Source: Solirubrobacterales bacterium | GTDB lineage: Bacteria > Actinomycetota > Thermoleophilia > Solirubrobacterales > 70-9 | Assembly: GCA_021155855.1 (NCBI GenBank) | Contig: JAJNAZ010000001.1 | Coordinates: forward strand, 1 to 64,000 | DNA: 64,000 nucleotides | Direction of reading: 5' to 3' | Shown: piece after piece, positions 32,400 to 40,528 of the stretch | How the letters are laid out: the number at the start of each line of letters is the position of its first letter | How positions within the stretch are numbered: the stretch's first letter is position 1 | Made by a program: the position numbers and the translations under genes | The notes under the pieces: model-generated | Databases searched by the model: none | What the model saw: only the letters and a program-made list of their open reading frames with translations | What the model was told of the DNA's origin: nothing

Positions 32400-32650
32400 C
32401 CGGCCGCGAACCTTACACGCCGCTTCCCCTCGGCGCACCAACAGCCAAAGGCGATGCCCTCGACCTGATCGGCTGATGCGTCGTCGCCGTGGGGGCGCGC
32501 ACCATCGGCGGGCCAGGACCGGCTCCGCCGCCCGTACCCTCGTGACACGCGTTTTCGTCGGCCGCGTGATTCTCGGCGAGCCGGGGGGTTGAAGGGGGTG
32601 ACGTGCGTCGTTGCACCCGCCACCCCGGTGGGTCACAGTTCAAGGAGCGA
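32400..32650. other. Intergenic boundary between catabolic locus and sigma-factor gene
   Basis: About 250 bp upstream of operator O7 and of the divergent sigma-factor gene. I see no credible gene, repeat or tRNA. The right end must carry the sigma-factor promoter, but no confident -35/-10 pair was found. AAGGAG at 32642-32647 is the sigma gene's ribosome-binding site. Confidence 0.5.
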
Positions 32651-34000
32651 ATGACGAGAGGATCGAGACTGCGGCCGCTCGCGCGGGCGGTGCTCCGAAC
32701 ACAATCGGATGAGCGTCTCGTCGCCCTGTCGAGGGAGGGACGCGAGGCGGCGTTCGAGGAGATCGTGCGCCGCTACCGCCCCGGCCTGGTCGCGTTTGCG
32801 GCCGCCTATGCACCCGCGGAGCAGGCCGAGGACGTCGTCCAGGAGAGCTTCGTCCGCTCCTGGGATGCGCTGCGCAGTTCGACCGAGGAGATTCGCTTGA
32901 AGCCGTGGCTGTACACGATCGTTCGCAACCGGGCGCTGAACGCGCGCCGCGATGCGCGCCCGCACGCACCGCTCTCCGACGAGCTCGACGGCGTCCGCGA
33001 GCCGGCCGAGATCGCGCTCACGAACGAGGAGCTGGCGCGCGTGGTGGGCGCGGTGTCAGCGCTGCCGGACCCGCAGCGCGAGGCGCTGGTGCGCAGCGCG
33101 GTCGAGGGCCACACCCACGAGCAGATCGCCGCCTCGATCGGTTCCAGCCCGGGCGCCGTCCGCCAGCTGATCTATCGCGCGCGGCTCAGCGTCCGCGAGG
33201 GCTTCGGCTTCGTGATCCCGCTGCCGCTGGTGCGGGTCCTCGCCGAGATGGGCTCGGGCGAGGCAATCGCGTCCGGCGCCGTGGCGGGCGGAGCCGCGGT
33301 CGCGGGTACCGCCGGAGGCACATCGGTGCTCACCAAGGCAACGGTCGCCGCGGTGGTCGGCACGATCGCGGCCGCCTCGGGTGTGGCGATCAAGCGGTCT
33401 GACGACGTGCGCGGCCACGCCGACTCGCCCGCCACGGCGGTTACCGCGGGCAGGGATGGAGCGCCGGGCGGCGAGGGCCGAGGGACCGCGGACGTGGACG
33501 GCGAGGGCTCGAGCGGACCCTCGAAGAGCGCCGGGCCCGGCTCCGGCGGGGGCCATGGCTCCTCGGACTCCTCCGGGCCCGGGCCGGGCGGCGAGGGCGG
33601 AGACGATCGCTCGGGGCCGGGGGACGGCTCCGACGACGCCGACGGCAACAGCGGACCGAGCGCCAGCTCGGGATCGGGGTCGGGCGCGGCGGACCCCGAC
33701 GAGGACAACAGCGGCCCCGGCGGCGGCGGCGATCCGCGCGAGGTCGAGGACGAGCTCGAGAGCGACAGCTCGGGGCCGGGAAGCGGTTCGAGCGGCTCCG
33801 GCTCGTCGGGGTCGAGCGGCTCCGGGTCCTCGGGCTCGGGGTCGAGCGGCTCGGGGTCCTCGGGCTCGGGCTCAACCGAGCTCGAGCCCGATGACGGCAG
33901 CTCCGGCTCGTCGGGCTCGAGTGACTCGGGGTCCAGCAGCTCGGGGTCCGATGGCGAGCTCGCGCTGAATGCCGACGACGCCCTCGAGCTCGACGACTGA
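32651..34000 (+). CDS. ECF sigma factor with membrane segment and Ser/Gly/Asp-rich tail
   Basis: A 449-residue protein. Residues about 30-105 are sigma70 region 2 (FEEIVRRYRPGLVAFAA, AEDVVQESFVRSWDALR) and about 125-180 region 4 (LPDPQREALVRSAVEGHTHE). Next comes an Ala/Gly-rich hydrophobic stretch (about 205-250) that could cross the membrane, then some 200 residues of low-complexity acidic Ser/Gly/Pro sequence built of SSGSGSSG-like repeats. ECF factors normally end after region 4 at about 180 residues. ATG 32651 follows AAGGAG. No anti-sigma gene is adjacent. The fused tail may itself hold the factor at the membrane. The targets are unknown. Confidence 0.85.
   Translation: MTRGSRLRPLARAVLRTQSDERLVALSREGREAAFEEIVRRYRPGLVAFAAAYAPAEQAEDVVQESFVRSWDALRSSTEEIRLKPWLYTIVRNRALNARRDARPHAPLSDELDGVREPAEIALTNEELARVVGAVSALPDPQREALVRSAVEGHTHEQIAASIGSSPGAVRQLIYRARLSVREGFGFVIPLPLVRVLAEMGSGEAIASGAVAGGAAVAGTAGGTSVLTKATVAAVVGTIAAASGVAIKRSDDVRGHADSPATAVTAGRDGAPGGEGRGTADVDGEGSSGPSKSAGPGSGGGHGSSDSSGPGPGGEGGDDRSGPGDGSDDADGNSGPSASSGSGSGAADPDEDNSGPGGGGDPREVEDELESDSSGPGSGSSGSGSSGSSGSGSSGSGSSGSGSSGSGSTELEPDDGSSGSSGSSDSGSSSSGSDGELALNADDALELDD
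33776..33890 (+). repeat. In-gene tandem Ser/Gly coding repeats
   Basis: Imperfect tandem units of the type GGCTCCGGGTCCTCG/GGCTCGGGGTCGAGC inside the tail of the sigma-factor gene, encoding repeated GSGSSGS. The repeats are prone to slippage, so the tail length may vary among strains. Confidence 0.75.
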
Positions 34001-34013
34001 GACCCGACGCGAA

Positions 34014-34040
34014 CGGGCGGAGCGATCAGCGCCCCGCCCG
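34014..34040. terminator. Bidirectional terminator-like stem-loop
   Basis: An 11-bp stem with one A-C mismatch (34014-34024 with 34030-34040) and a 5-nt loop, between the converging sigma-factor and small secreted-protein genes. No T-tract is present on either side. Confidence 0.55.
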
Positions 34041-34066
34041 CTCAGCGACGCAGCAGACGTATGTGC

Positions 34067-34477
34067 TCAGCGCCCCCGGGTGCGCGTGCCGGTCGCGGTG
34101 TTCCGGGTGTTGGTGTTGCTCGCGCCGGTCCCCCGTGTGGTGCCGGTCGCGGTATCGCCGCCGCTCTGCGTGTTCGTCCCGCTCTGTGTCTTCGTCCCGG
34201 TCGGGGTGTCGTTGGTGGCGGTGTTGCTCGGCCCCGTGCCGGTCGTGGTGCCGGTCGCGGTGTCGTCGCCTCCGCTGCCCGGACCGGAGCTGTCGTCGTC
34301 CTCCTCGTCCTCGTCGCCGTCGTGACCGGGGCCCGAATCGCGCTTGGCGACCATCTTGTCGCTGTCGTCGGCGCTCGCCGCGACGACGCTCACGGCGCTG
34401 AAGCAGAACGCCGCCAGCAGTAGGAGCACGAACGCGAAGCTGACGCGGTTGAGCAGCGTCGGCCTTGTCCCTTCCAT
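34067..34477 (-). CDS. Small secreted or membrane-anchored Thr/Gly-repeat protein
   Basis: A 136-residue protein not assigned to a family. Residues 12-36 form a hydrophobic signal peptide or anchor (VSFAFVLLLLAAF). Residues 37-72 are very acidic with SSGPGSGG. Residues 72-136 hold two related copies, about 36 residues apart, of a unit beginning DTATGTT-GTG-SNT. It is probably an extracellular, disordered, Thr-rich domain open to O-glycosylation (inference). GAGGAGG upstream supports ATG 34477. It converges with the sigma-factor gene, whose tail shares the acidic SSGPG composition, so the two may be functionally linked. Confidence 0.7.
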   Translation of the reverse strand: MEGTRPTLLNRVSFAFVLLLLAAFCFSAVSVVAASADDSDKMVAKRDSGPGHDGDEDEEDDDSSGPGSGGDDTATGTTTGTGPSNTATNDTPTGTKTQSGTNTQSGGDTATGTTRGTGASNTNTRNTATGTRTRGR

Positions 34478-34556
34478 CTTGATCCTCCTCGTCTGGTGTC
34501 GAGGGCGGAATGCCCGTCTGGACCAAGAACCCGTCCCGGGGACGATGATCACGCCC

Positions 34557-37178
34557 CTACTTCGCCGCCAGCCAGTCGGGGCCGACGCCGATCTCGACCG
34601 CCAGCGGCGGGTCGAGGGCGAAGGCCTCGACCATCTCGCGCCTCGCGATCTCGGCGGCGGCGTCGATCTCCACGGTCGGACCCTCGAACAGCAGCTCGTC
34701 GTGGATCTGGAGCACGAGCTCGGTCTCGAGCCCGGCGTCGTCGAGCGCGCGCCGGGCGCGCACCATCGCCACCTTGATGATGTCGGCGGCGGTGCCCTGG
34801 ATCACCGTGTTGACCGCCAGGCGCTCACCGAGCAAACGCCGCTGGCGCTGACCGGAGCGAAGCTCGGGCACGTTGCGGCGCCGGCCCATGAGCGTTGTCA
34901 CATAGCCCTGCTTCTCCGCCCCGGCGATCGTCTCGTCGATGAACCGCTTCACCGCCGGGAAGCGCTCGAAGTAGCGCTCGATGTAGGTGGCGGCCTCCTC
35001 GCGGTCGATGTTGAGGCGATCGGCGAGGCCGAAGGCGGAGAGCCCATACGCGATCCCGTAGTTGACCATCTTCGCCTTCGACCGCTCCGCCGGTGTGATC
35101 GCGTTCGGATCGGCGGCGCCGACGATCCCGGCCGCGGTCGCGGCATGCACGTCCTCGCCCGAGGCGAAGATCTCGCGCAGCACGTCCTCGCCCGCGACGT
35201 GGGCGAGCACCCGCAACTCGACCTGGTTGTAATCGCAGGAGAGCAACCGCCGCCCGCGACCGGCGACGAAGCAGGCGCGGACCGGGCGCCCGACCTCGGA
35301 CCGGATCGGAATGTTCTGCAGGTTCGGATTCGTGCTCGAGAGGCGGCCGGTCGTGGTCGCGACCTGGTTGAAGGTGGTGTGGATGCGACCGTTGTCGTCG
35401 ACGAGGGCGGGGAGCGCGTCGAGGTAGGTGCTCTTGAGCTTGGTCAGCTCCCGCCAGCGCTCGACCTTCTCGACGATCGGGTGCTCGTCGCGAAGCTGGC
35501 CCAGCACCCGGGCGTCGGTCGAGAAGCCGGTCTTGCCGCGGCGCTTCTTGGTCAGCCCGAGCTCGTCGAAGAACACCGTCGCGAGCTGCTGCGGGGAGCC
35601 GATCGTGAACTCGTGGCCGGCGAGCTCGTAGATCTCGCGCTCCAGCTCGGCGATCTGGTCCGCCATCCCGGCGCCGATCTCGGCCAGTCGCTCGGTGTCG
35701 AGCCCGAGGCCGATCCGCTCCATCTCGGCCAAGACCTCGATCAACGGCATCTCGACCTCGTTCAGGAGTCGCTCGACCCCGAACTCGGTCAGCCGCTGGC
35801 GCTGGCGCCGCGCCAGCTCGCCCGCGAGGCGTGCGTCGACGGCCGGGTCGCCGGCGACGTCGCCCTCCTCTGCGGCCAGCGACATCTGACCCTCCTCCAC
35901 GCCCGCGGGCGCCGCCGCCAGCCCCGCGTCGGCCGCGAGCTCGTGTAGGTCGTAGGTGCGCCGCGCAGGGTCGATCAGATAGGCGGCGACCATCGTGTCG
36001 TGGGCCAGGTCCAGCCCCTGGGGGCCGGCGGCGGCGAGCAGGCTCTCGGGCCCGTGGCCGCCGAGCGACTTCGTGTCGTGGGCGATCAGGGGCCGCTCGC
36101 GAAGCTGCCCGGCGAGCGCGGCGAGATCGGTGGCGTCGCCGGCAACCACCCGTTCGCCGTCGCTGGCCGCCCAGCACCCGGCCACGATCGCGACCGAGAT
36201 CGCGCCCTCGGCAAGATCGGCCGGGCTCCCCTCCTCCGCCTCGACCTCGATCATCTCCTCGACCGTGCGCCCGGGGACGACCTCGTCCCACTCCTCGTCG
36301 AGGCGCTGGATCACCGCCCTCAGCTCGAACTCGTTCGCCGCATCGCGCAGCTTCGAGCGATCGGGGACCGCGCGCAGCTCCTCGGTCACCGCGATCGGCA
36401 CGTCGACATCGACCACCATCGTCGCCAGTTGCTTCGAGACTCGAGCGTCGTCGGCGTGCTCGGTGAGGTTCTGCTTGCGCTTCGCGCCCGCGATCTCGTC
36501 GACCGATTCGAGCACCTTCTCCAGCGACCCATACTCCTGCAGCAGCTGGGCGGCGGTCTTGTCGCCGATCCCGGGGACACCGGGGATGTTGTCGGAGCTG
36601 TCGCCCTTGAGGCCGATGAAATCGGTGACCAGGTCCGGCGGCACGCCGTAGCGCTCGATCACCCCGTCGTGGTCGTAGACCTTGGTGTCGGTGACCCCGC
36701 GGGAGGTGGTCATCACCCGGACCCCGTCACCGACGAGCTGATAGACATCACGGTCGCCGGAGACGATCATCACCGGCACCCCTGCCTCGCTCGCCTGCCG
36801 GGTCAGGGTTGCGATCACGTCGTCGGCCTCGAAGCCCTCGACCGCGACGTTGCGAAATCCAAACGCCTCGGCCAGCGGTGCCAGGTGCGGCCACTGCTCG
36901 CGCAGCAGGTCGGGCCGCGACTTGCGCTGCGATTTGTACTCGGGGTAGACCTCCTCGCGCCCGGACCAGCCCTTGTCCCAGGCGACGATCACCGCCTTCG
37001 GCGAATGGTCGATGAGGATCTTCGCCAGCATCGAGGCGAAGCCGTAGATCGCATTGGTGGGCCGCCCGTCGGCGGTCGCGATCGACTCCGGCAGGGCGAA
37101 GAACGCCCGGTAGGCGAGGCTGTTCCCGTCGATCAAGAACACCTCGTCGTCGCGCTTCTTCCCCTTCACAGGAGGCAC
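34557..37178 (-). CDS. polA: DNA polymerase I, proofreading-deficient type
   Basis: An 873-residue family A polymerase. The 5'-nuclease domain (about 10-300) shows LIDGNSLAYRAFFALP, VEGFEADDVIATL and GLKGDSSDNIPGVPGIGDKT. The central 3'-5' exonuclease-like domain (about 310-480) lacks the DxE motif. The polymerase domain has TTGRLSSTNPNLQNIPIR, LLSCDYNQVELRVLAH (motif A), KMVNYGIAYGLS (motif B/O-helix) and LQIHDELLFE (motif C). It would fill gaps and remove primers in repair and replication but probably cannot proofread. GTG 37178 is proposed as start, 9 bp after the stop of the DUF559-type gene. No clear Shine-Dalgarno is seen. Confidence 0.96.
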   Translation of the reverse strand: MPPVKGKKRDDEVFLIDGNSLAYRAFFALPESIATADGRPTNAIYGFASMLAKILIDHSPKAVIVAWDKGWSGREEVYPEYKSQRKSRPDLLREQWPHLAPLAEAFGFRNVAVEGFEADDVIATLTRQASEAGVPVMIVSGDRDVYQLVGDGVRVMTTSRGVTDTKVYDHDGVIERYGVPPDLVTDFIGLKGDSSDNIPGVPGIGDKTAAQLLQEYGSLEKVLESVDEIAGAKRKQNLTEHADDARVSKQLATMVVDVDVPIAVTEELRAVPDRSKLRDAANEFELRAVIQRLDEEWDEVVPGRTVEEMIEVEAEEGSPADLAEGAISVAIVAGCWAASDGERVVAGDATDLAALAGQLRERPLIAHDTKSLGGHGPESLLAAAGPQGLDLAHDTMVAAYLIDPARRTYDLHELAADAGLAAAPAGVEEGQMSLAAEEGDVAGDPAVDARLAGELARRQRQRLTEFGVERLLNEVEMPLIEVLAEMERIGLGLDTERLAEIGAGMADQIAELEREIYELAGHEFTIGSPQQLATVFFDELGLTKKRRGKTGFSTDARVLGQLRDEHPIVEKVERWRELTKLKSTYLDALPALVDDNGRIHTTFNQVATTTGRLSSTNPNLQNIPIRSEVGRPVRACFVAGRGRRLLSCDYNQVELRVLAHVAGEDVLREIFASGEDVHAATAAGIVGAADPNAITPAERSKAKMVNYGIAYGLSAFGLADRLNIDREEAATYIERYFERFPAVKRFIDETIAGAEKQGYVTTLMGRRRNVPELRSGQRQRRLLGERLAVNTVIQGTAADIIKVAMVRARRALDDAGLETELVLQIHDELLFEGPTVEIDAAAEIARREMVEAFALDPPLAVEIGVGPDWLAAK

Positions 37179-37187
37179 ACCGTGATC

Positions 37188-38069
37188 TTATGGACGTGAT
37201 GGGCGAGTTTTCGGCGCCCCTGCGCCGATACCTCGCCCCTCGAGCCGTGCGCGCACCAGGGCCGCGACCGCATGGGGCTCCTGCATAACCTCCCGGCGGC
37301 CGAATCGAAGGATCTCGAAGCCGAACGCGCGCAGCTGATCGTCGCGGGCGCGATCCTCAGCGGCCGCGAGCTCGCCGCGGTGAAACCGTTCACCGTCGGT
37401 TTCGACCACGAGCCGCTGGCTTCGCCAGAGGAAATCGACCAGATATGGGCCGACGCGAACATTGATCTCGGGCTCGGGAAGACGCCGACGCCGAACCAGG
37501 TATAGAAAGCGGAGCTTGAGCTCACTGCGCGTGCGCTCGGTGAGCTTCGCGTAGTCGCCGATCGGCATGCCCGCGATCTCTGCCGCGCGGATCGCGTCGC
37601 GGAGCTCATCCGCTGCGACGACGCGGCGAAGGTCGGTAAGCGTGCGCTGCGGCCTCGTGACCGCGATCCCGTCGCGCAGGGTCGTCACCGCGCCGGTCAA
37701 CGAGAACGAACGGTGCAGCCGGATCCCGGCGCGCCTCGCCCGCCCTGTTCGCGACCGGACGGTCACATCGATCGAGCCCGACCGCGGCGCGAACATGCCC
37801 CAGAGCTCGGCGGCGCTGCGGTGACTCAGGGCGGCGCCGTCGCCGAGCGCCAACGTGGCCGCCTTCCATCTCCCCTTCAGTGTCAGCTCGGCCCGCCCGA
37901 GCGCATAGACACCTCGATGAATGCGGTGAAGACGCCCGGACCGAACCCGATGCTTGACCGCGTCGGGCGTCAGTCCGGCACGGTAGAGCTGGTCAAGCCC
38001 AACAACCGCGTGCTGCCGCGCGGCGACGAGCGCCACGCGTTGGTCCGGATGGGCGAGCTTTGGGCGCAT
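37188..38069 (-). CDS. AbiEi-like N-terminal/DUF559 C-terminal protein
   Basis: A 293-residue protein. The N-terminal part (about 10-60: RVALVAARQHAVVGLDQLYR, then AVKHRVRSGRLHRIHRGVY) resembles the winged-helix region of type IV antitoxin AbiEi proteins. The C-terminal part (about 205-290: PYLVDFLWRSQRLVVETDGE, LRAFGFEILRF) matches the DUF559/Vsr-like endonuclease fold, with VETDG where these nucleases place catalytic Glu/Asp. No cognate AbiEii-type toxin gene is adjacent. ATG 38069 is chosen over a longer reading. An imperfect 37-bp direct repeat overlaps both ends of the gene. Function unknown. Confidence 0.78.
   Translation of the reverse strand: MRPKLAHPDQRVALVAARQHAVVGLDQLYRAGLTPDAVKHRVRSGRLHRIHRGVYALGRAELTLKGRWKAATLALGDGAALSHRSAAELWGMFAPRSGSIDVTVRSRTGRARRAGIRLHRSFSLTGAVTTLRDGIAVTRPQRTLTDLRRVVAADELRDAIRAAEIAGMPIGDYAKLTERTRSELKLRFLYLVRRRRLPEPEINVRVGPYLVDFLWRSQRLVVETDGERFHRGELAAAEDRARDDQLRAFGFEILRFGRREVMQEPHAVAALVRARLEGRGIGAGAPKTRPSRP
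37199..37235. repeat. Direct repeat copy 1 at the 3' end of the DUF559-type gene
   Basis: The plus-strand sequence starting ATGGGCGAG and continuing to GCGCCGATA matches copy 2 (38049-38085) at about 30 of 37 positions. On the minus strand it encodes the C-terminal IGAGAPKTRPS. Confidence 0.6.
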
Positions 38070-38085
38070 CCGCGCCGATAAGTCG
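38049..38085. repeat. Direct repeat copy 2 at the 5' end of the DUF559-type gene
   Basis: An imperfect copy of 37199-37235 in the same orientation. On the minus strand, upstream of the gene's ATG, it reads IGADAPKARPS, nearly the same peptide as the gene's own C-terminus. It may be the trace of a lost tandem copy. Confidence 0.6.
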
Positions 38086-38113
38086 CTCGGCCGGCCGGTC
38101 TCGCCCCCCTGCG

Positions 38114-38119
38114 TAGAAT
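38114..38119 (+). promoter_or_regulatory. Putative -10 element of malic enzyme gene
   Basis: TAGAAT ends 11 nt before the ATG at 38131, and no Shine-Dalgarno lies between. Transcription would start within a few bases of the start codon, suggesting a leaderless or nearly leaderless mRNA. Confidence 0.45.
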
Positions 38120-38130
38120 CGCGGCCCCTG

Positions 38131-39585
38131 ATGACGTCCGTCTCCGCCCAGTTCTCGGTCACCGTGCGGGTCGAGCTCGATGCGCGTCAGGAGCCGCTGG
38201 GCAAGCTCACCGCGTCGATTGCGGAGGCGGGCGGGGCGCTTCAGGGGGTCGACCTGGTCCCGGGGGCCGGAAGCGAGGGCAAGCGGGTGCGCGAGTTCAC
38301 GATCGACGCTCGCGACCAGCGGCATTGGGAGGAGATCCTGCGGGCGATCGGCTCGACCCGGGGAGCGCGGGTGATCGACTACGTCGACCGGACGTTGGCG
38401 ATGCATCGCGGGGGGAAGATCGAGCAGCACAACAAGTACCCGCTGAAGACCCGCGACGACCTCTCGATGGCCTACACCCCGGGCGTCGCGCGGGTCTGCA
38501 TGGAGATCGCCGGGGATCGCTCGAAGGCGTTCGACTACACGATCAAGAAGAACACGGTCGCCGTGGTCTCCGACGGCTCGGCCGTGCTCGGTTTGGGCGA
38601 CATCGGGCCCGAGGCCGCGATGCCCGTGATGGAGGGCAAGGCGATGCTGTTCAAGGAATTCGCCGACATCGACGCCTTCCCGATCTGCCTCGACACGCAC
38701 GACCCCGGGCGGATCATCGACGCGGTGAAGCTGCTCGCGCCGACCTTCGGTGGGATCAACCTCGAGGACATCTCGGCGCCCCGTTGCTTCGCGATCGAGG
38801 AAGCGCTGAAGGAGGAGATCGACATCCCGGTCTTCCACGACGACCAGCACGGCACCGCCGTGGTAACGATGGCGGCGCTCTTCAACGCGCTGAAGATCGT
38901 CGGCAAGCCGATCGCCGAGCTGAACGTGCTCATGCTCGGCCTCGGCGCCGCCGGCGTCGCGGTGACCAAGATGATGCTCGCCTCGGGGATCAGCAAGATC
39001 ATCGGCTGCGACCGCCAGGGCGCGCTCTCGACGCAGCGCGAGGACTACCTCGACGGGGGGATGACGGCGATCAAGCGCTGGTACTCGGAGCACTCGAACC
39101 CCGAGGGCCGCCTCGGCCCCCCGGAAGAGGTGATCGAGGGCGCAGACCTGTTCGTCGGCGTCTCCGGGCCGGGACTGATCGAGGCCTCGGCGCTGGAGCG
39201 GATGGCCGACGACGCGATCGTCTTCGCGATGGCTAACCCGACCCCGGAGGTGATGCCCGAGGATGCCAAGCCCTACGTGCGGATCATGGCCACCGGGCGC
39301 TCGGATTACCCGAACCAGATCAACAACGTGCTCTGCTTCCCGGGGATCTTCCGCGGCGCGCTCGATGCCGGGGCGCCTCGGATCACCGAGGAGATGAAGC
39401 TGGCCGCGGCCAAGGGAATCGCCGAGGTGGTCGCCGACGAGGACCTCTCCGAGGACTACATCATCCCCTCGGTCTTCAATCGCGACGTCGCCCCGGCGGT
39501 GGCCAAGGCGGTGGTCGAGGAGGCCCGGCGCGAGGGCATCGCCCGGGTCTCCGAGGAAACCGGCACGTTCTCGACCATCGAGTAG
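38131..39585 (+). CDS. NAD-dependent malic enzyme with N-terminal ACT domain
   Basis: A 484-residue enzyme that oxidatively decarboxylates malate to pyruvate. Residues about 5-90 look like an ACT regulatory domain. The malic domain follows with YPLKTRDDLSMAYTPGVARV, SDGSAVLGLGDIGPEAAMP, GGINLEDISAPRCFAIE (metal-binding) and PVFHDDQHGTAVV. The NAD(P) domain has MLGLGAAGVAVTKM. In gene length and domain order it fits bacterial short malic enzymes with an ACT extension. The ACT domain suggests control by a small ligand such as an amino acid (inference). It is divergent from the DUF559-type/polA unit. Confidence 0.95.
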   Translation: MTSVSAQFSVTVRVELDARQEPLGKLTASIAEAGGALQGVDLVPGAGSEGKRVREFTIDARDQRHWEEILRAIGSTRGARVIDYVDRTLAMHRGGKIEQHNKYPLKTRDDLSMAYTPGVARVCMEIAGDRSKAFDYTIKKNTVAVVSDGSAVLGLGDIGPEAAMPVMEGKAMLFKEFADIDAFPICLDTHDPGRIIDAVKLLAPTFGGINLEDISAPRCFAIEEALKEEIDIPVFHDDQHGTAVVTMAALFNALKIVGKPIAELNVLMLGLGAAGVAVTKMMLASGISKIIGCDRQGALSTQREDYLDGGMTAIKRWYSEHSNPEGRLGPPEEVIEGADLFVGVSGPGLIEASALERMADDAIVFAMANPTPEVMPEDAKPYVRIMATGRSDYPNQINNVLCFPGIFRGALDAGAPRITEEMKLAAAKGIAEVVADEDLSEDYIIPSVFNRDVAPAVAKAVVEEARREGIARVSEETGTFSTIE

Positions 39586-39616
39586 GCCGGGGCGCGCGGG
39601 GTAGAGAGTCAACGCT

Positions 39617-40528
39617 GTGCGTGTGCTGATCACCGGAGCGAGCGGGCTGATCGGATCGGCGGTCGGCGACGCGCTGCTCGCGCGCGGGGACGAGGTCGCG
39701 GGCCTGTCCCGCGCCCCCGCCCGGGCCCGAACCGCCAATCCGACCGTCTCCTGGCATGCCTGGGACCCGGTCCACGAGCGCCCGCCCGAAGCCGCCTTCG
39801 AGGGCGTCGACGCGGTCGTCAATCTGATCGGCGAGAACATCAACCAACGGCTCACCCCCGCGGCCAAGCAGCGGATACGCGACAGCCGGGTGCGGGCGAC
39901 CAAGAACCTGGTCGACGGGATGCTCGCCGCCGCGGCGACGCCGGGCGTGCTGGTGAGCCAGTGCGCGGTCGGCTACTACGGCGAGCGCGGCGAGGAGATG
40001 GTGGACGAGTCGACGCCGCCGGGCGAAGACTGGACCGCCCGGCTCTGCCGCGAGTGGCAGGACGAGGCGCTGGCGGCCGCCGGCTCCGGCGTCCGCGTCG
40101 CCGTTCTGCGCAGCGCGCCGGTGCTCGACCCCGACGGCGGGCTGTTGAAGGAGCTCTTGCTCCCGTTCAGGCTCGGAGTCGGCGGCCCGCTGGCGGGCGG
40201 GCACCAGTACATGCCCTGGATCCATCGCGATGATCAGGCCGGGCTGATCGTCTGGGCGCTCGACAACAACGCGGTGGAGGGGGCGCTGAACGCGGGCGCG
40301 CCCAACCCGGTCACCAATCGCGAGTTCTCGAAGACGCTCGGCACGGTCCTCGGCCGCCCCGCGGTGATGCCCGTGCCGCGCCTCGTTGTCGTCGCGATGC
40401 GCGGCGAGGAGCTCACCGATCAGGTCCTGGCGAGCATCCGGGTGATCCCACGGCGGGCGCTTGACCTCGGTTACCGGTTCCGCTTCGGTGAGCTCGAGCC
40501 GGCGCTGCGCGATCTGCTGGGGCGCTAG
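39617..40528 (+). CDS. TIGR01777-family NAD-dependent epimerase/dehydratase-like protein
   Basis: A 303-residue extended SDR-like protein (YfcH/SDR39U1 group). The N-terminal nucleotide loop is MRVLITGASGLIGSAVGDAL. Family signatures are NLIGENIN--LTPAAKQRI, SQCAVGYYGERGEE, WQDEA and FRLGVGGPLAGGHQYMPW plus IHRDD. The biological role of the family is not established, although links to cell division have been proposed. GTG 39617 starts the gene 31 bp after the malic enzyme. Its TAG stop and the TAG stop of the opposite gene share the palindrome CTAG at 40525-40528. Confidence 0.9.
   Translation: MRVLITGASGLIGSAVGDALLARGDEVAGLSRAPARARTANPTVSWHAWDPVHERPPEAAFEGVDAVVNLIGENINQRLTPAAKQRIRDSRVRATKNLVDGMLAAAATPGVLVSQCAVGYYGERGEEMVDESTPPGEDWTARLCREWQDEALAAAGSGVRVAVLRSAPVLDPDGGLLKELLLPFRLGVGGPLAGGHQYMPWIHRDDQAGLIVWALDNNAVEGALNAGAPNPVTNREFSKTLGTVLGRPAVMPVPRLVVVAMRGEELTDQVLASIRVIPRRALDLGYRFRFGELEPALRDLLGR

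Noticed and set aside
33776-33890. Short tandem repeats taken as a possible CRISPR array
   Set aside because: The units are adjacent without spacers of regular length and encode the Ser/Gly tail of the sigma factor.
37188-38069. Complete type IV toxin-antitoxin system
   Set aside because: Only an AbiEi-like N-terminal region is seen, fused to a DUF559 domain, with no AbiEii toxin gene next to it.
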